This document shows positions 1 to 12,205 of a stretch of 64,000 nucleotides of DNA, in pieces (positions within the stretch are counted from its first letter, which is position 1; each line of letters starts with the position of its first letter). Under the pieces are notes generated by a model that worked only from the letters and a program-made list of their open reading frames with translations, did not search any database and was not told the origin of the DNA. The position numbers were made by a program, and so were the translations under genes. Source of the stretch: Teratosphaeria epicoccoides (Eukaryota > Ascomycota > Dothideomycetes > Mycosphaerellales > Teratosphaeriaceae); contig JADDMT010000001.1 of the NCBI GenBank assembly GCA_021401465.1, positions 310,001 through 374,000 of the forward strand. The letters run 5' to 3'.

Positions 1-1402
1 TGACTTGAAGCCATGGGACAAGACGACCCACCGCAGATACAGTGTCTCGGCGATTGTACTCGTGCAGCGAAACAGTCTTTCACACAACTGCAGATACAGA
101 ACCCCATCCACTGCATTCGAGTGGATGTTTCAGTGCCTATGACTCACAGCAGAGACACCATGCTTTTTGCTAGACAAACATTCAAGTGCTCCAGAACGGG
201 ATGTCAAAGACCCTCCAGCAGTGATTGAAGACATAGCACATATCGCGCGCATTCCGCCCGTCGCGATCACAATCGGTCATCCAGACGCAGACGGGAAACA
301 AATGCATTCTTCTCCTCGAGGCACAGGACCCGGACTTCGCACCGGCTCGCGTGCAGCAGGACGGGCGTTGAGAAAGTGCAGCACGGTAAGTGTCTTCTAT
401 AGAAGCCGAGAATCCGAAGCTTATGTTCAAAGACCACCGAAAGAGCCTCCGCCAAGAGCCAAGACATTCGCCTGTGGAAAGCAAAACTGATAGGGCTATT
501 TCTTGGCTGCCAAGCCGCTGATCGACCATCACCTACAGTACCGTCTAGTGAACTATATGGTAAACCGTCGACTCATGATTCGACTTGGAAATCAAAATAT
601 GCATCTCTGACGGGCGACAGTGGTGGAAGCCCATCGTGCCAGGAGCACGTTGCCACTGCCATTTCTAATACGGAACCTAAACTCTCCAAGGCGGCCCTGC
701 GGCCCTGGTCCTCTATGGCGTTGTTGACTGTGCTCTATGTGGAACGTCTGTTCCGGTGCGAAGACAACTCAAGTGGCATATCACTAATGGATATTGGCCA
801 AGCAGCGCATACCTCATCGACTGCCGTCAGTCGATGCTGTTGATGGCAGGCAGATGCCGATGCCTCGCCAGTGATCCACATCCACATCCAAGATATACTA
901 TCTGCCCACTCTGTGACCTTGAATTGTGCAGGTGCGCTGTGAAACTTTCGACTATGATCGGCTCCCTGTTCAGGCACTGTTTCAATTTGGAAGGCGTGCG
1001 GGCGCAACCATAGCAGCGGAGGATGATCTGGGCCTCGGCAGCGTCAGCTGCTATGGTTGTGCCATCAGGACGCATCTCAGTATCGTCAGCTCGTTCCCGT
1101 GGTGGGATGTACGTATAAATACACCAGTCGATATACGCCGTCGCTAAGCACCGCCAAATGTATGCTACCACTCTGATCCGTGGCCATCACAAGGCAACCT
1201 GTAAATCCCCTCCGCAAAGCAATGCTCGGCCGGACTTTGGCACGAAGCCTGAAGTCGCTAGCAATCCTTCCAGCTTTCTTCAATCGCACGCGCCCGTGGC
1301 CCTAGTCATCCACGTCGCAGATGCATGCAAATGACTCCTGCAGACTTCCATAGACTGCACTGGTCCCCGCCCTCATCACCGTTCACGGAACGCTCTCAGA
1401 TC
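1..1402. other. Intergenic, no gene recognised
   Basis: Both strands carry only short overlapping frames with no family signature. A lone GDSGG string around 609-626 (+) recalls trypsin-like proteases, but nothing else of that fold surrounds it. The right end is the 3' flank of the dynein light chain gene. Confidence 0.5.
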
Positions 1403-1829
1403 TCACACAGCAACCCAGACAACAGAAATCACCACATCCATCCCCTTCTGCTCCGCCGCCTCGTACTTATGGCTCCACATCCCATCCTTCTCATTATTCC
1501 AATACGCACCACTAGCCGAATGCATGCCTCTCTTCCCTGACCCTCCGCTCCTCTCGCTATGCTGGATGATGGTGCTGTTGACGCAGAACTTGTATTTCTG
1601 CTCGTGCTCCGGGGGCTCGGAAATCAGAGATTTGAGTAGCGAGTTGATGATGCTGTTGTTCCAGCTTTGAGTCTGCTCGTGCTCGTAGTGGGTGTTGGTA
1701 GAGAGGGCGGCATCGCAGGCGGCGTTTGCGAGGGTCGCTAGGCGGTTGAGCGGGATGGGCTGTGTGGTATTGCGTTAGAGGGGTTTCGCCGAACAGATGG
1801 CCAGCTCGACTTACTGCGTTGGAGGCCAT
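1403..1829 (-). CDS. Tctex-1 family dynein light chain
   Basis: Two exons give 123 residues: 1829-1815 (MASNA) and 1759-1403. The intron, 1760-1814, is 55 nt with GTAAGT at the donor, CTAAC as a branch point and CACACAG at the acceptor. The protein starts PIPLNRLATLANAACDAAL and ends KGMDVVISVVWVAV. A helical N-terminal half followed by a hydrophobic C-terminal beta strand fits the Tctex-1/DYNLT fold, whose members are usually 110-125 residues. Such light chains sit on the dynein intermediate chain and help recruit cargo to the minus-end motor. The conserved strand around YKFCVNSTIIQ is present. It is transcribed divergently from VTC1 with 354 bp between the start codons. The family call is from sequence pattern; the exact paralogue is not assigned. 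Confidence 0.85.
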
Positions 1830-2183
1830 GATGTCTTCCGCAAGATGGGTTATTGGATCAGGGAGTGGAGATATAGCTTAGACACTTTGTTTACAGGTTA
1901 TTCAACGAGGCTACAGCGGGGCCAATGCGTCTCGGGCACAGCCGCTCGAGCATGTGCAGCTTAAGTGGAGACTTTGGTTTTGCTTTTAGCAGAAGAAAGT
2001 ATTGACGGAGGCGACGCCTCTGGCACAAGATCAACAATCCCGCGAGCCGCTCTTCTGTGTTGCTTAGGTCGGCGGGGCGGAGATCTGGTACCTGTGTGTA
2101 GACAGCGACCGAGGCAGTGAAAGCTCGTCATCTGGGCGTTGGTTTGGGATAGAGCAGCACACACGATTCCACACATAAGCACA

Positions 2184-2640
2184 ATGTCGAGCCAACCTCT
2201 CCTGCAGACCGCACCGGGTATGTCTAGCTCGCTCTTCTGTACTTGCGCTCATGATCACCATTCGCTGACATAACTTCCAATATTCAGGCAAGCGCATCGC
2301 CCTGCCCACGCGCGTCGAGCCCAAAGTCTTTTTCGCCAACGAGCGTACCTTCCTCTCCTGGCTCAACTTCACCGTCATTCTCGGCGGTCTAGCCGTCGGT
2401 CTTCTCAACTTCGGCGACACCGTCGGCCAGATCTCCGCTGGCCTGTTCACGCTTGTAGCCCTCGGAGCCATGATTTATGCACTGGTGACGTTCCACTGGC
2501 GGGCGAAGAGCATTCGCATGAGAGGGCAGGGAGGCTTTGATGATCGCTTCGGGCCGACGGTATTGGCGGTTGCGTTGTTGGCGGCGGTGGTTGTCAACTT
2601 CGTGCTGAGGATTACGGGAGCCGGTGGTGATCACAAGTAA
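2184..2640 (+). CDS. VTC1: Vacuolar transporter chaperone subunit 1
   Basis: Exons 2184-2217 and 2288-2640 give 128 residues; the intron starts GTATGT and ends ATTCAG. After a short N-terminus comes the VTC/DUF202 domain with the hallmark TRVEPKVFFANERTFLSWL. Three membrane segments follow, roughly residues 32-52, 60-78 and 100-120, the second followed by a basic loop (HWRAKSIRMR). Yeast Vtc1 is 129 residues with the same layout. The VTC complex makes polyphosphate and moves it into the vacuole lumen; Vtc1 is the small membrane subunit without SPX or catalytic domain. The first ATG gives the usual N-terminus, so the start is secure. Confidence 0.95.
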
Positions 2641-5197
2641 GGGAGTGGACGGTTGGTGGGAGCATGAAGGGTGTGGCATATGGAAGAGAGGAGGGCAAGT
2701 CGTGCTCGGGAACACGGTACAAGCTTGCATGGATCAATTGGATGCAAGAGAAGTCGGAGAGCTGTGAATATCGAGACTCATTTGCATGACACTAGGACGT
2801 GCCTTAAAAGGTCTGTACATAACGTTGGAGTGGATGTATTGATCAAAACAGCGTCCAGCACAAGATCCCAGATCTCAGACTTCGCGACCTTGAAAGACTT
2901 CACCCTCCATTCGCACCGACACTAGCAAATTATCATCTTTGCTGTCCTCGGAAAACTCATACCTCCACCTTTCAAGATCGATTACATTGCCGAATTCGCG
3001 ATAGTCTCGACATCAGATATCGATTCTGCAGGATGCTGCAGTATTCGACACGGCTAGATGCTGAGGGGCCTTGGAAGGCTGTTTGCCAGCTTTCTGTGAA
3101 CGGCAGATCAGCACGATGCGGCTCGTACACTTCAGCCATCCTTTCTCCCGGCAGAACGCTGGAGGTACACGCACCTTGGGGTTTGAACAAGGTTTGCCAC
3201 ATTGCGGGTCGCACGTTGGCAAGCACTCATTGCAAGCTGTAATCCCTTGCAAGGTCTTTAGACTGAGCTCCTACAGTTCCGTGTCGCGATCTACAGTCCA
3301 TTCATTGAACCCCATACACCGGTTGCATCTGCAGCCGTCCGCCGCAAGGGACTGTCTTGGAGCCAAGCAATGCAAGAGAATGTGTAGCTATCTTACTCTA
3401 CTGTCAAGGTCTCATTGGAGAAACTTTCAAAACCGAGCTCGAGCAATTCACGAAGCGCAGCGACTGACTACACTTTCAAGGTCAGGCGCCTGCGTCTATA
3501 GGCGGGCTTTGTATTTCTCGCTGAGCGAGCCATCCGACCAAAACAAAAATATTGTCTTTCCAAATCAGTAATCCCGCCACGTGAATGCCGCCACTGGTCA
3601 ACGGCATTGACAAATGCTTGCTAGAAGCAGACGCAATCCCATATCAAGCAGTTTACGTGATGCCGATAAGCACGTCCTCGCACGACTTAGCTGACTCTAG
3701 AGATACGCCTGAGCGTCAAGCACCCTACAGAGAAGTTCGGAAGCTTCGGCTGCTTGTGAGGCCGGCCAATGGAGCGAACCTCAAGGGCATGAGGAACTCG
3801 TGACGAGATCTTCTGGAAACCACACCAAATCAGTCGCGTGCCTGAATCTCCCATGGGTGCAGTAGCTATGAGTGAATGCTTCACAAGTTGAAGGAATCAT
3901 TCTCCCGGCAGTCCTGGTCAATGATGTTGCTGTTGCGAATTAGTGAGAACAGTGAGCGTTGGTGGTCGGTGTAGACCAGGCGGAGGTCTTGTCTTCAGAT
4001 GTATATATTCAGGCCGCAGCCGATGCACCACCTCAAACTGCGGCGGTGCCGAGACGCCACGTGCTGAACTTCTGCGACATGGAAGTGGAATGCGCAGTGC
4101 TGCATGGACCATGGCTTATCTGAGGTCCTTCCACGTGGAGAACGGAGGCGTGGTCGCGTTAGTGTTCGCTTGCGGTGCTTTCGCGGTGCGACTTGTGGGC
4201 GGTAGGGCCGTGCCCCACGGGGCTGGAGGCGTCGCGGTGCTTTGGAAGATGGGAGACAACCTTGGAAGGCAGCTCGGCTCAGAACGTGGATTGACCTTAT
4301 ATTGGTTTGATGGGCCCATGACCATCGTGCCAATCGAATGGGATTCAGTTGACACACGATAGCCTGATCACTGCGACAGGCATCCCACGTGGCTGAAGGG
4401 AACGATGTGCTCCTTCCTATGTATCGATTGTACAGTGGACCAGCAGGTTGCCCGTGGTGGAACTTCGGGCGTCCGGGATGGGAAAGGAGTCAGTCGCCTG
4501 GTTTGTGGGTCATAGAATGCGGATAAGGGGAGGGGCGTTCGAGGGTTGATGTTCGGGGCCAATGCCAGTGCATCGACGTGGACAAACGTAGCATTACAGG
4601 TCGAACGCCGGACAAACGTCGAGACACCATGACTTTATGGCTGCGAACAGCTCAGATGGAAGGTTTAGTAATATTAATGTGCAGCAGAGTGACGGTCGAC
4701 GACGACAAGAATGGATGACGTCGCGAGTTTCCGCTTTCAATGGTCGTCAAGGCGATGCAAGCAATCCTCCCGAGACCTTGGCCGACCAGATCCATGCGGC
4801 TCTGCCAATCAAAACCCAGCGTCCGAATCGGGAGCAGGCATAGAACACTTCGCCAAGACCACACAGCGGATTCCTTGGCAACAAATATGACGTCCGTGCC
4901 GTCTCTTGCGCTCCGCTTTCGTAATACTGCGGCGGGCACCCGCGCGGTAGCACAGTCGCGTGGTCAACGTGACCGCGCTCGACCCGGCATGTCGCATATG
5001 CGCGGCAAAATTTGGATCTCCACTGATGTTCGCTATAAGACCGTGCGGGATGCCCGTGGAGCGCAGCAGTCTCCAAACCTTCTCTCCACATCCTCCGCAG
5101 CCTCCAGGTTCCAGTAAACAAAGTCACCGACACAGCGCCGCCGCGGTCGTCTTGACCTCCGCATATCGTCCATTCGGCGAGACAGCGATCTTTGCCT
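2641..5197. other. Intergenic, no gene recognised
   Basis: About 2.5 kb between VTC1 and the sugar transporter. Frames up to 166 codons (3071-3571) and 139 codons (3943-4362) are open, but they show no hydrophobic core, motif or splice pattern of a real gene. A TATAAG string at 5034-5039 lies about 160 nt before the transporter start and could be its core promoter. Confidence 0.5.
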
Positions 5198-7078
5198 ATG
5201 GGTGTCTTCAATCGCAAGGGCAACGATGCCCAAGCTGACTTTGCAAATGGCTCGGAGAAGATTGACGATTCTGGTATCACAACGCCGCAGCATCACGATG
5301 ATGCTGAAAAGGGCAACCTCGACAACTCCCCTGTCACTATGCTGAGAGCTCGCATCCTGGCAATGGCTCTGATTGTCAGCATTGGCGGAGTTGTCTTTGG
5401 TTATGGTAGGTGGAAAGCGGATCGGTAGCATTGTTCATGTATTGATGAAAGTGTAGACACTGGTCAGATCTCCGGCTTTCTGGAAATGCCAGACTTCCTC
5501 GATCGCTTCGGAACCAATGGCTCATTTTCAAACGTCCGATCCGGCAGTATCACTGGTCTCTTGTCCATTGGATCTCTGCTCGGTGCACTGCTCTCTGCCC
5601 CGATTGCAGACGTCTTCGGCCGCAAAGTCTGTGTCGTAGTCTGGAATGTCGTATTCACTTGCGGAGTGATCATCCAGATCGCCTCAGTCTCTTCCTGGGT
5701 TCAGCTGATGATGGGTCGTTGGCTTGCAGGTTTCGGTGTTGGTGGTCTCTCAGTGCTCACGCCGATGTACCAATCTGAAACCGCGCCAAGGCAGATTCGT
5801 GGTGCGCTGGTTTCCTGCTACCAGCTATCGATCACATTCGGCATCTTCCTTGCCGATGCCATCAATCTTGGAACCCACAACATTAGCGGGTCAGCCTCAT
5901 GGCGAATCACCATGGGCATTGGTTTCCTCTTCCCGCTGCTCATGGGTACTGGCATCTTGTTCCTGAGGGAGTCGCCGCGTTGGGATTATCGTCATGGTCG
6001 CGTGGACCAAGCAAGGAAGACGATCGCATTGTCTTACGGAGTGCCAGAAAACCACTGGGAGGTACGTCGAGAGATCGAGGAGATCAGAGAAAAATTTGAG
6101 GCCGAGAATGCTGGTGGCGGCAAGCACAGATTCTATGAAGTGTTCACTGGCCCACGCATGTTCTACCGTACATGCTTGGGTATGACACTGCAAATGCTGC
6201 AGCAGCTGACTGGCGCAAACTACTTCTTTTACTACGGCACGAGCGTCTTTGCGGGCGTCGGTATCAGCGACAGCTATGTGACTGCGCTCATTCTTGGTGC
6301 CATCAACTTTGGTAAGCACGATCAAACATTGACGCAAGGAGGACTTCGACTTGCTGCTAATATATTGTTAGGCATGACTATCCCTGGTTTGTGGGTCGTG
6401 GAGCGTTTCGGACGTCGCCAAGCCTTAATCACTGGCGGTTTCTGGATGTTCATGTGCTTCATGATCTTCGCTTCCGTGGGTCATTTCCTGTTCCAGCAAG
6501 GTATCGAGACCTACACTGCCGGCATCGTGATGATTGTCTTCGCAGCTCTCTTCATCGCCGGCTACGCGATGACTTGGGCACCGATCGTCTGGGCAGTCAT
6601 CGGCGAGATGTTTCCAACACGCTACCGTGCCCAGGCCATGGGTCTTTCATCCGCATCCAACTGGATCTGGAACTTCCTGATTGCCTTCTTCACGCCTCTG
6701 ATCACCGGTGATATCGACTACCGCTATGGGTACGTCTTCGCCGCATGCTGTTTCACTGGCTCTTTCGTGGTCTACTTCTTCCTTTGTGAAGCCAAAGGCA
6801 GGACTCTCGAGGAAATAGATACGATGTACATCACGCACGTCAAGCCTTGGCAATCAAGCAAGTGGAAGCCACCACAGGGAGAGGAGCTCATCACGGCAGA
6901 CGCTCTTTACCTTACGCCAGGCGCAAGGGACATTAGGAAGGCAAATGCAGCTGGCATGGAAAGTGGGCAGAAGGTTGAGGATGTGCCGCCTGCAGCTGAG
7001 TCTCATGGTATCCACGATGTTAGTGGAACTGGACACGACATCGAGCCAGCTGGCGTGCGCGGCAACAGCATTGCTTGA
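5198..7078 (+). CDS. MFS sugar transporter, high-affinity glucose transporter type
   Basis: Three exons (5198-5405, 5457-6311, 6372-7078) give 589 residues. The first join rebuilds FGYDTGQISG, the usual end of the first membrane segment; the second rebuilds INFGMTIPGLWVVERFGRR. Sugar porter signatures are present: GRWLAGFGVGGLSVLTPMYQ, R-x-G-R in the first half, ESPRW, QQLTGANYFFYYG, and PETKG-like CEAKGRTLEEID at the end of the last segment. Twelve membrane segments are expected in the plasma membrane. The cytoplasmic tail of about 80 residues is longer than in simple permeases, but nothing shows a Snf3/Rgt2 sensor box. Intron 2 is 60 nt, a multiple of three and free of stops, so an unspliced transcript would still encode a continuous protein. 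Hexose uptake is inferred; the substrate is not fixed by sequence. Confidence 0.92.
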
Positions 7079-7257
7079 TTCTGAAACAGCTCCAGCCTGT
7101 TAGCGCACGTATTCGTTGCACATTGTTGAGACTTGAAAGCCTTCGCATTCCAATTGCCCCTGATCTGCACGACAACCTCATGTGATACAGTGTCTCCCAA
7201 GCTGTATCTTCTATGAATGATCTACGGCTCAATCAGTTTCGCAACAACGCGCGATAG

Positions 7258-9154
7258 CTATACAAGATCAGCCCATCTTGCACCACCGCGAGCCCCGATC
7301 TCCTCATAGGTCTTCACACCGATTGGCCCTTCACTTTCGAGGATGTAGCCTTTTTCGCATTTCTCGAATCGCACTCTCTCCTGCTCAAGCTCATAGAAGG
7401 TATCAAACTTCGCAGCCAAAGCGTCGTGCAAAGCCCTGACATCGCCAGACGGGTGTAGGACTTCCCAGGGATGAGAGCATTGCCGACCCTTGCAGGTCCG
7501 GAGAACTTGTAGAAGTGTGTCGAGTCTTGGGGTGATGCGACTGATGAACGCTGCCGGTTTGTCGAAGCTTGTGTTGACGGGTAAGGTTGTGGGCTCTCGG
7601 TTTCCAGGGTCTTGAGTCGGTGCGAAATGCAAGACCCGATCTGAAGTGCTGGCAAGAATGTTGTCCATCTCGTATGGATCGGTGTTCAGGTCGTATAGCT
7701 CATGCTCTCCGCTGCACCATACGGTGTAGAGCAGATTATAGTCTTCGCCAATAACGCGCAAAGCCTTGTAGGTGTGATTGGGATACAGTATGCTGCCATG
7801 CTTGCCTTCGCTCATGATGATACTCCACATCTCAACACTGACATGCTCCTGCCTAATCTCCGCTTCGTCTGCCAGTTGACTGGAAGTCAAGGGGATCGCT
7901 ACACCGTCAAAATCATCTCTGGGTCTGCCGCCAGCCAATTTGAGAAATGTAGGAGCAAGATCAGTATGTGAAGTCACAATCTCTGTCACTTCTCCTCTAG
8001 GTATGGCCGGCCCGCGAACGATCAAGGGGATGTTGATGTCTTCCTCGAAGGCACATTGCTTGCCTGGCTGAAGCCGATGCTGCCCGATATGATAGCCGTT
8101 GTCTGTCGAGAAGAAGATGTACGTGTTGTCAAGCAAGTCGTGAGTCTTCAATGTCTCGTCGATCTTTGCGAAGAACTCGTCGACTGCTTGCAACGCACGC
8201 AAACGGTTCCGATAGAAATGGTCGTTGAACTCAACATTCGTGGAATTTTGCTTAGGAAGGCGAGAGATCCACGAAACCCCGTTAGAATGATCCGGATTGA
8301 AATGAGGCGTTCGTGGTACCACAACATCCTCAAACAGATGTTTGTGGCGTTCAGCAGGGACCGGTGGCGATTGTATGACTGAACTCTCGCTGAAATTCCC
8401 ATCAATGAACTCGTTAATATGGACATTCGAATGCGGGGCAGTCGGGGCGATGGTCAGGAAGAATGGCTTCTCGGCTCTCGTGGCATCGTCAAGGAAGTCC
8501 AGTGCCTTGGCAATCACGACATCCGTACTATATTGGCCCTCGTAGCTCTTTGGCTTGTCATGGTTCCGTTGGAAGGTTGCATTGAGATACTCATAGGTGT
8601 AAGGATCCAGCAGGAATTCCGAGCCAGTCCAACCAGCTGCATGCGGGGAGGCATAATTATCAACTGTTTGCGCATTGAAGAGCTTGCCAACATAGTAGGT
8701 ATTGTAGCCGGCTTCTTGCAGCCACACAGGGAGATAGGCATCATTGAAGCCCTGAGAAATGAACTTAGGGTACCCACCTGTGCTTCGTGAGTTTCTTGAG
8801 GACTTCAATTCAGCTACTTGCCCGGAACGAACCGTATGGCGGGTTGACATCTGTCACATTCGTATTGTGAGGCGCTTTGCCAGTCCAAAGGTTCACTCTG
8901 CTTGGGCAACACAGTGCGTTTGTGCAGTAGTGCCGCTGGAAGTAAGTCCCGCGGTCGGCCAGATGCTCTTTCAGATGAGGCATATAAGTGAGAGAGTCCA
9001 TGTGCAGATCCTGATCGTCCGTGAGGACGAAGATGATATTTGGCTGCTGAAGAGTAACGCCCAGTGGCCGCTGCCCGCCACGTGCTGCCCATGTTACAGC
9101 CGAGCACATCAGCGCACCCAGCAGCACCTCGCGAATCCTGGAAGCCATCCTCAT
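7258..9154 (-). CDS. Secreted arylsulfatase
   Basis: Exons 9154-8833 and 8777-7258 give 613 residues; the join rebuilds NPPYGGYPKF, a conserved stretch of fungal arylsulfatases. Starting at 9154 (or the ATG at 9148) gives a signal peptide (REVLLGALMCSAVTWAARGG). The metal site LTDDQD begins near residue 44. The sulfatase signature CCPSR at 82-86 follows, where the first Cys is the one converted to formylglycine in this family. TAPTAPHSN-like and FFSTDNGYHIGQHRL blocks supply the remaining substrate and metal residues. The product should hydrolyse sulfate esters outside the cell or in the secretory path, releasing sulfate. Many N-x-S/T sites fit secretion. The tail end faces the sugar transporter (179 bp between stops). 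Confidence 0.93.
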
Positions 9155-10024
9155 CGACACTTGTGGTGGTGGTACTCGAAGGGCGCCCGCGGCTCCATCT
9201 TGCGGGCGACAGAGGACGCTGCAATCGCGTCGTGTTGCAAGGCCATTGTGCCGAGCCGTTTTTCCATTGCCGGGCACCAACATCCAACCCAATGAAGATC
9301 AAATGGCTGGAACTTTTCCCGTCATCCGTCTTTCTCAGACAACAACTTGAAAAGATGGACGGTCGTTCGCGAAATGTGGTTGTCCGAACACGCTGTTTTC
9401 CATTCTTTCCGGACGTCTGGGTGTGCGCCCATAGTCAACGATGCACTGGCATATAGCGACTGGACCCGAATGAAGACTCTCCTGACTTGCCTTGAGGACG
9501 AGAACAACGTGCAAGGTCCGCTCGTGTGTTCGGCTTGCCTCGCACAACCGCGGTCTGTGTAAAAGCTACCTACTTACGAGACGAAGGTTTGTAAGGGTCG
9601 TGAAGGTGTGCTAACCTTGCAAAGAGGCTCACTTCCATGATCTTGATGCCGACGTGTTTACAAGTTTGAAAGGCAGAACCGTACGTTAAATATGGCCTCA
9701 GCCAGCCAACCTGGACACAAAGCCATGAAGATATCCTTGTCTTCTGCAGCTTTCGGTGCCGAATGTCTTCGTTGAGACAAGACCCCCTATTGCCCGAGAG
9801 CAGGAGGATGGTCGCTTCAGTCCTCCGGTCGTCAATGGTCTACACGAACCTACTTTACATCCGCAGTGAGCCGTCACGTCTCAGTTGCGTGGCTTAAGAA
9901 AGTTATAGCTGCTTGGTCGTAGCTGCTCGAATATATAAGAGCATGAATGACTGCCCTTGCAGGATTACTCGGCTTTATCTGATCGCACACCTACCCATCG
10001 AAGCATTGGCAACAGACCGAAACG
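9155..10024. other. Intergenic upstream of the sulfatase
   Basis: Contains the sulfatase promoter on the left and a TATA-like element on the right. Open frames of 60-130 codons overlap on both strands without recognisable motifs. Confidence 0.5.
9931..9938 (+). promoter_or_regulatory. TATA-like element
   Basis: ATATATAA lies about 90 nt before an ATG at 10025 that opens a signal-peptide-like frame. The spacing suits a core promoter, but the downstream gene is itself only a candidate. Confidence 0.35.
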
Positions 10025-10426
10025 ATGAAGTTCACCACCACAATGGCCACTATCGCGCTCTCAGCACTCTACATACCCCTTCACCTTGGGATGGCAAGGG
10101 GTATATATTCTTCAAGTCACTGACTGGAGCAAACAGTCAAGTGCATTCCGTGTATTCTTTTTCGAACGGCAGTTGCGCCTGACTCCGTCATTTTCTGTCC
10201 TGGCTCAACGCATCACCATATTATACACCATCAATGTATCTCAACCCGCAGATCCCTGTACAGCGTCACCGCTCGGACTACGTTACGCTCACCATTCGTC
10301 GTTAATGCAGCGGCATCACACCATCTCCCTCTCGCCGTCTCTACTGCCCATCGTAACGCCGTCCTGACTGGCGCGTTTAGCCCTCAGGCTAGCGGCCTCG
10401 GCTTCGTCCTTCTCGTTGTAGTCTAG
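10025..10426 (+). CDS. Candidate small secreted protein (uncertain)
   Basis: The frame starts MKFTTTMATIALSALY, a good signal peptide, preceded by a TATA-like box. After 32 codons it meets TGA at 10121. The same frame is then open for about 100 codons to TAG at 10424-10426 and ends with a hydrophobic tail (GLGFVLLVVV). A GTATAT...AAACAG segment, 10101-10136, would remove the TGA and keep frame, but at 36 nt it is shorter than every other intron proposed here. The 3' part lies antisense to the last aquaporin exon, so its openness may be chance. Alternatives are a decayed effector-like gene or a chance frame. Confidence 0.22.
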
Positions 10427-12205
10427 TGAACGGTGTGAGTCAGTATGAGCGATGATCTCAAGAGTTCGATCTGATGTCTCTGCTTACCCTGGCCAGGATT
10501 GGCGACTTCGTACTCCAAGACCTTGATGAATCGGTAAAAGGCGACAGCTAGAAGAGAACCGAGTGCTGGACCAACCCAATAGATCCAATGCTCCCGGTCC
10601 CACTTTCCGGTCGTCACGCAAGGTCCGAAGGATCGAGCTGGGTCTGTCGATACTGTTAATAAATGTCTTGCATCGTGGACAAATTTGGAAGACGTACTGA
10701 GGCTACCGCCAGTAAAGAATATACCGACCAGCTCTGCTACGAACAGCGCAAGCCCAATGCCAACAGGCGCCATGTAAGTCGCCTTATGCTTCTCTTTGGC
10801 CAGCATGAAGACAGTGAACACAAGCTCAGCCGTCAATATCATTTCGATGAAGACTCCTCGTGCCAGCGAGGTCGACGCAGATAATGTAGTGCGCACGTTG
10901 AATTCGGTGGGGAAGAGCACTTGGGCCAAGAAGGACGCGAGTATTGCGCCAGTGATCTGTGCGGTCAAGAGCAGAATGCCACGCACATAGCTGATGGCTT
11001 TCACCATGACCATTCCGAGTGTGACAGCCGGGTCTGAAAGCTGTTAGCAGCTTGCAGCTATGCTCGATCTGGTTGTAGGCACTCACTGAATAAGCCTCCA
11101 CTCACACGGAAGAAGATCCAAACATTGACCATCAAGCTGAAGCCGAAGGAGACAGCGACATACAGTGTTACGATCGGGTTGTAACCGGCCGTCTCGGCAG
11201 TCGTACTGTTTGCGCTTTCTTTTGCACCAATATTGGCCACCAGAGTCCCGCCAAAGGCGAAAAGTAAAAACAGTGTCGTTCCGACGAATTCTCCAAGCCA
11301 TGCGACGAAGTCTGTCTTGATGTTAGCATGCTAGAAATATGGCGTCTGTTGTGGGACTTACGAGACCGTAGAGGCCCTTTCATCCAACCAGACATCGGCA
11401 ACCTCAAGACGCTGCCTCCTGGTGGTCCGTTGCCATCACCATCTTCACGCACAAAGTAGATGGAGGTATTGCCAAACGTGCCTCTGCGGACCGGCTTGGG
11501 CTTCTGTGGGGTCATCTCAGGTCCATTGTCGGTCTCATGTTCGTAATCCTGGAAGTGCGCTCTAGTAGGGGCCCTTGAGTGACCATGCAGCAGGGCGGTG
11601 TTCACATTCGGCGCTGCTGAATACTTTCTGGATCTAATCTCGCCTTCGTAACCATCCCTGATCGAACTCGCAGGAGCACGACGGTACGTGTGCGGAAAGA
11701 AGTTTGCCTCGTCGCCTCGGTATGGGCCTTCACCGCCGCCGAAAGGATCGGCCGGGACGGAAGGACCAGCTGTGGCGCCCTCGTAGACTGTATAGTCTTG
11801 CGACGTGGTGCGCCCATAGTGTCCAGGCCCGTGGGGTCTTCGCGGCATGTCTTGAGATTCACGAGGCGACTCGTGTACCAAGGCATTAGACGGTGGAGCC
11901 CATGTCGTTACCTGCTGTCGTGTAGGCGTCTCACCACGATTGGGCCCCTCTTCTGACGGCCGCTCCATGATCGATGGTACCACTGTTTGATTTGATTGAT
12001 ATGAGCTGCGGTTGTATGCTTTCTTGCGCTCCAACTCTTCGGGGGATTCAAGTATGGAGGGCACCGCTGTGCTTCCCGACCCGCGGAAGACGGTCTTTCC
12101 TTTATCACGGTCCTCAGAGTTTCGGCCATCCTCGTAGCTGCTCCGCGCGACCACACGTTCCGGCACCGCAGGTAATGCTGGTAAGGCAGTTTGTGCTTGC
12201 GACAT
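10316..12205 (-). CDS. Aquaporin with long N-terminal extension
   Basis: Five exons (12205-11362, 11311-11087, 11033-10698, 10643-10488, 10422-10316) give 555 residues. The first 280 or so are Ser/Pro/Arg/Gly-rich and look disordered. The channel starts at HFVAWLGEFVGTTLF and has six membrane segments and two pore loops, FNPAVTLG and LNPARSFGP. Each NPA Asn codon is made by splicing A to AC across a phase-1 intron. Ser after NPAR, rather than Asp as in glycerol facilitators, favours a water channel; this is a rule of thumb. The C-terminus (DYNEKDEAEAAS onward) is a short charged tail. Large N-terminal extensions are known in Yfl054-type fungal aquaporins, where they serve regulation; the same is only inferred here. 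It should act in the plasma membrane or an inner membrane. Confidence 0.93.

Noticed and set aside
606..640. GDSGG string resembling trypsin-like proteases
   Set aside because: No catalytic His or Asp blocks, no signal peptide and no splice pattern around it.
3071..3571. 166-codon open frame
   Set aside because: No motif, odd composition and overlapping frames on the other strand; looks like chance.
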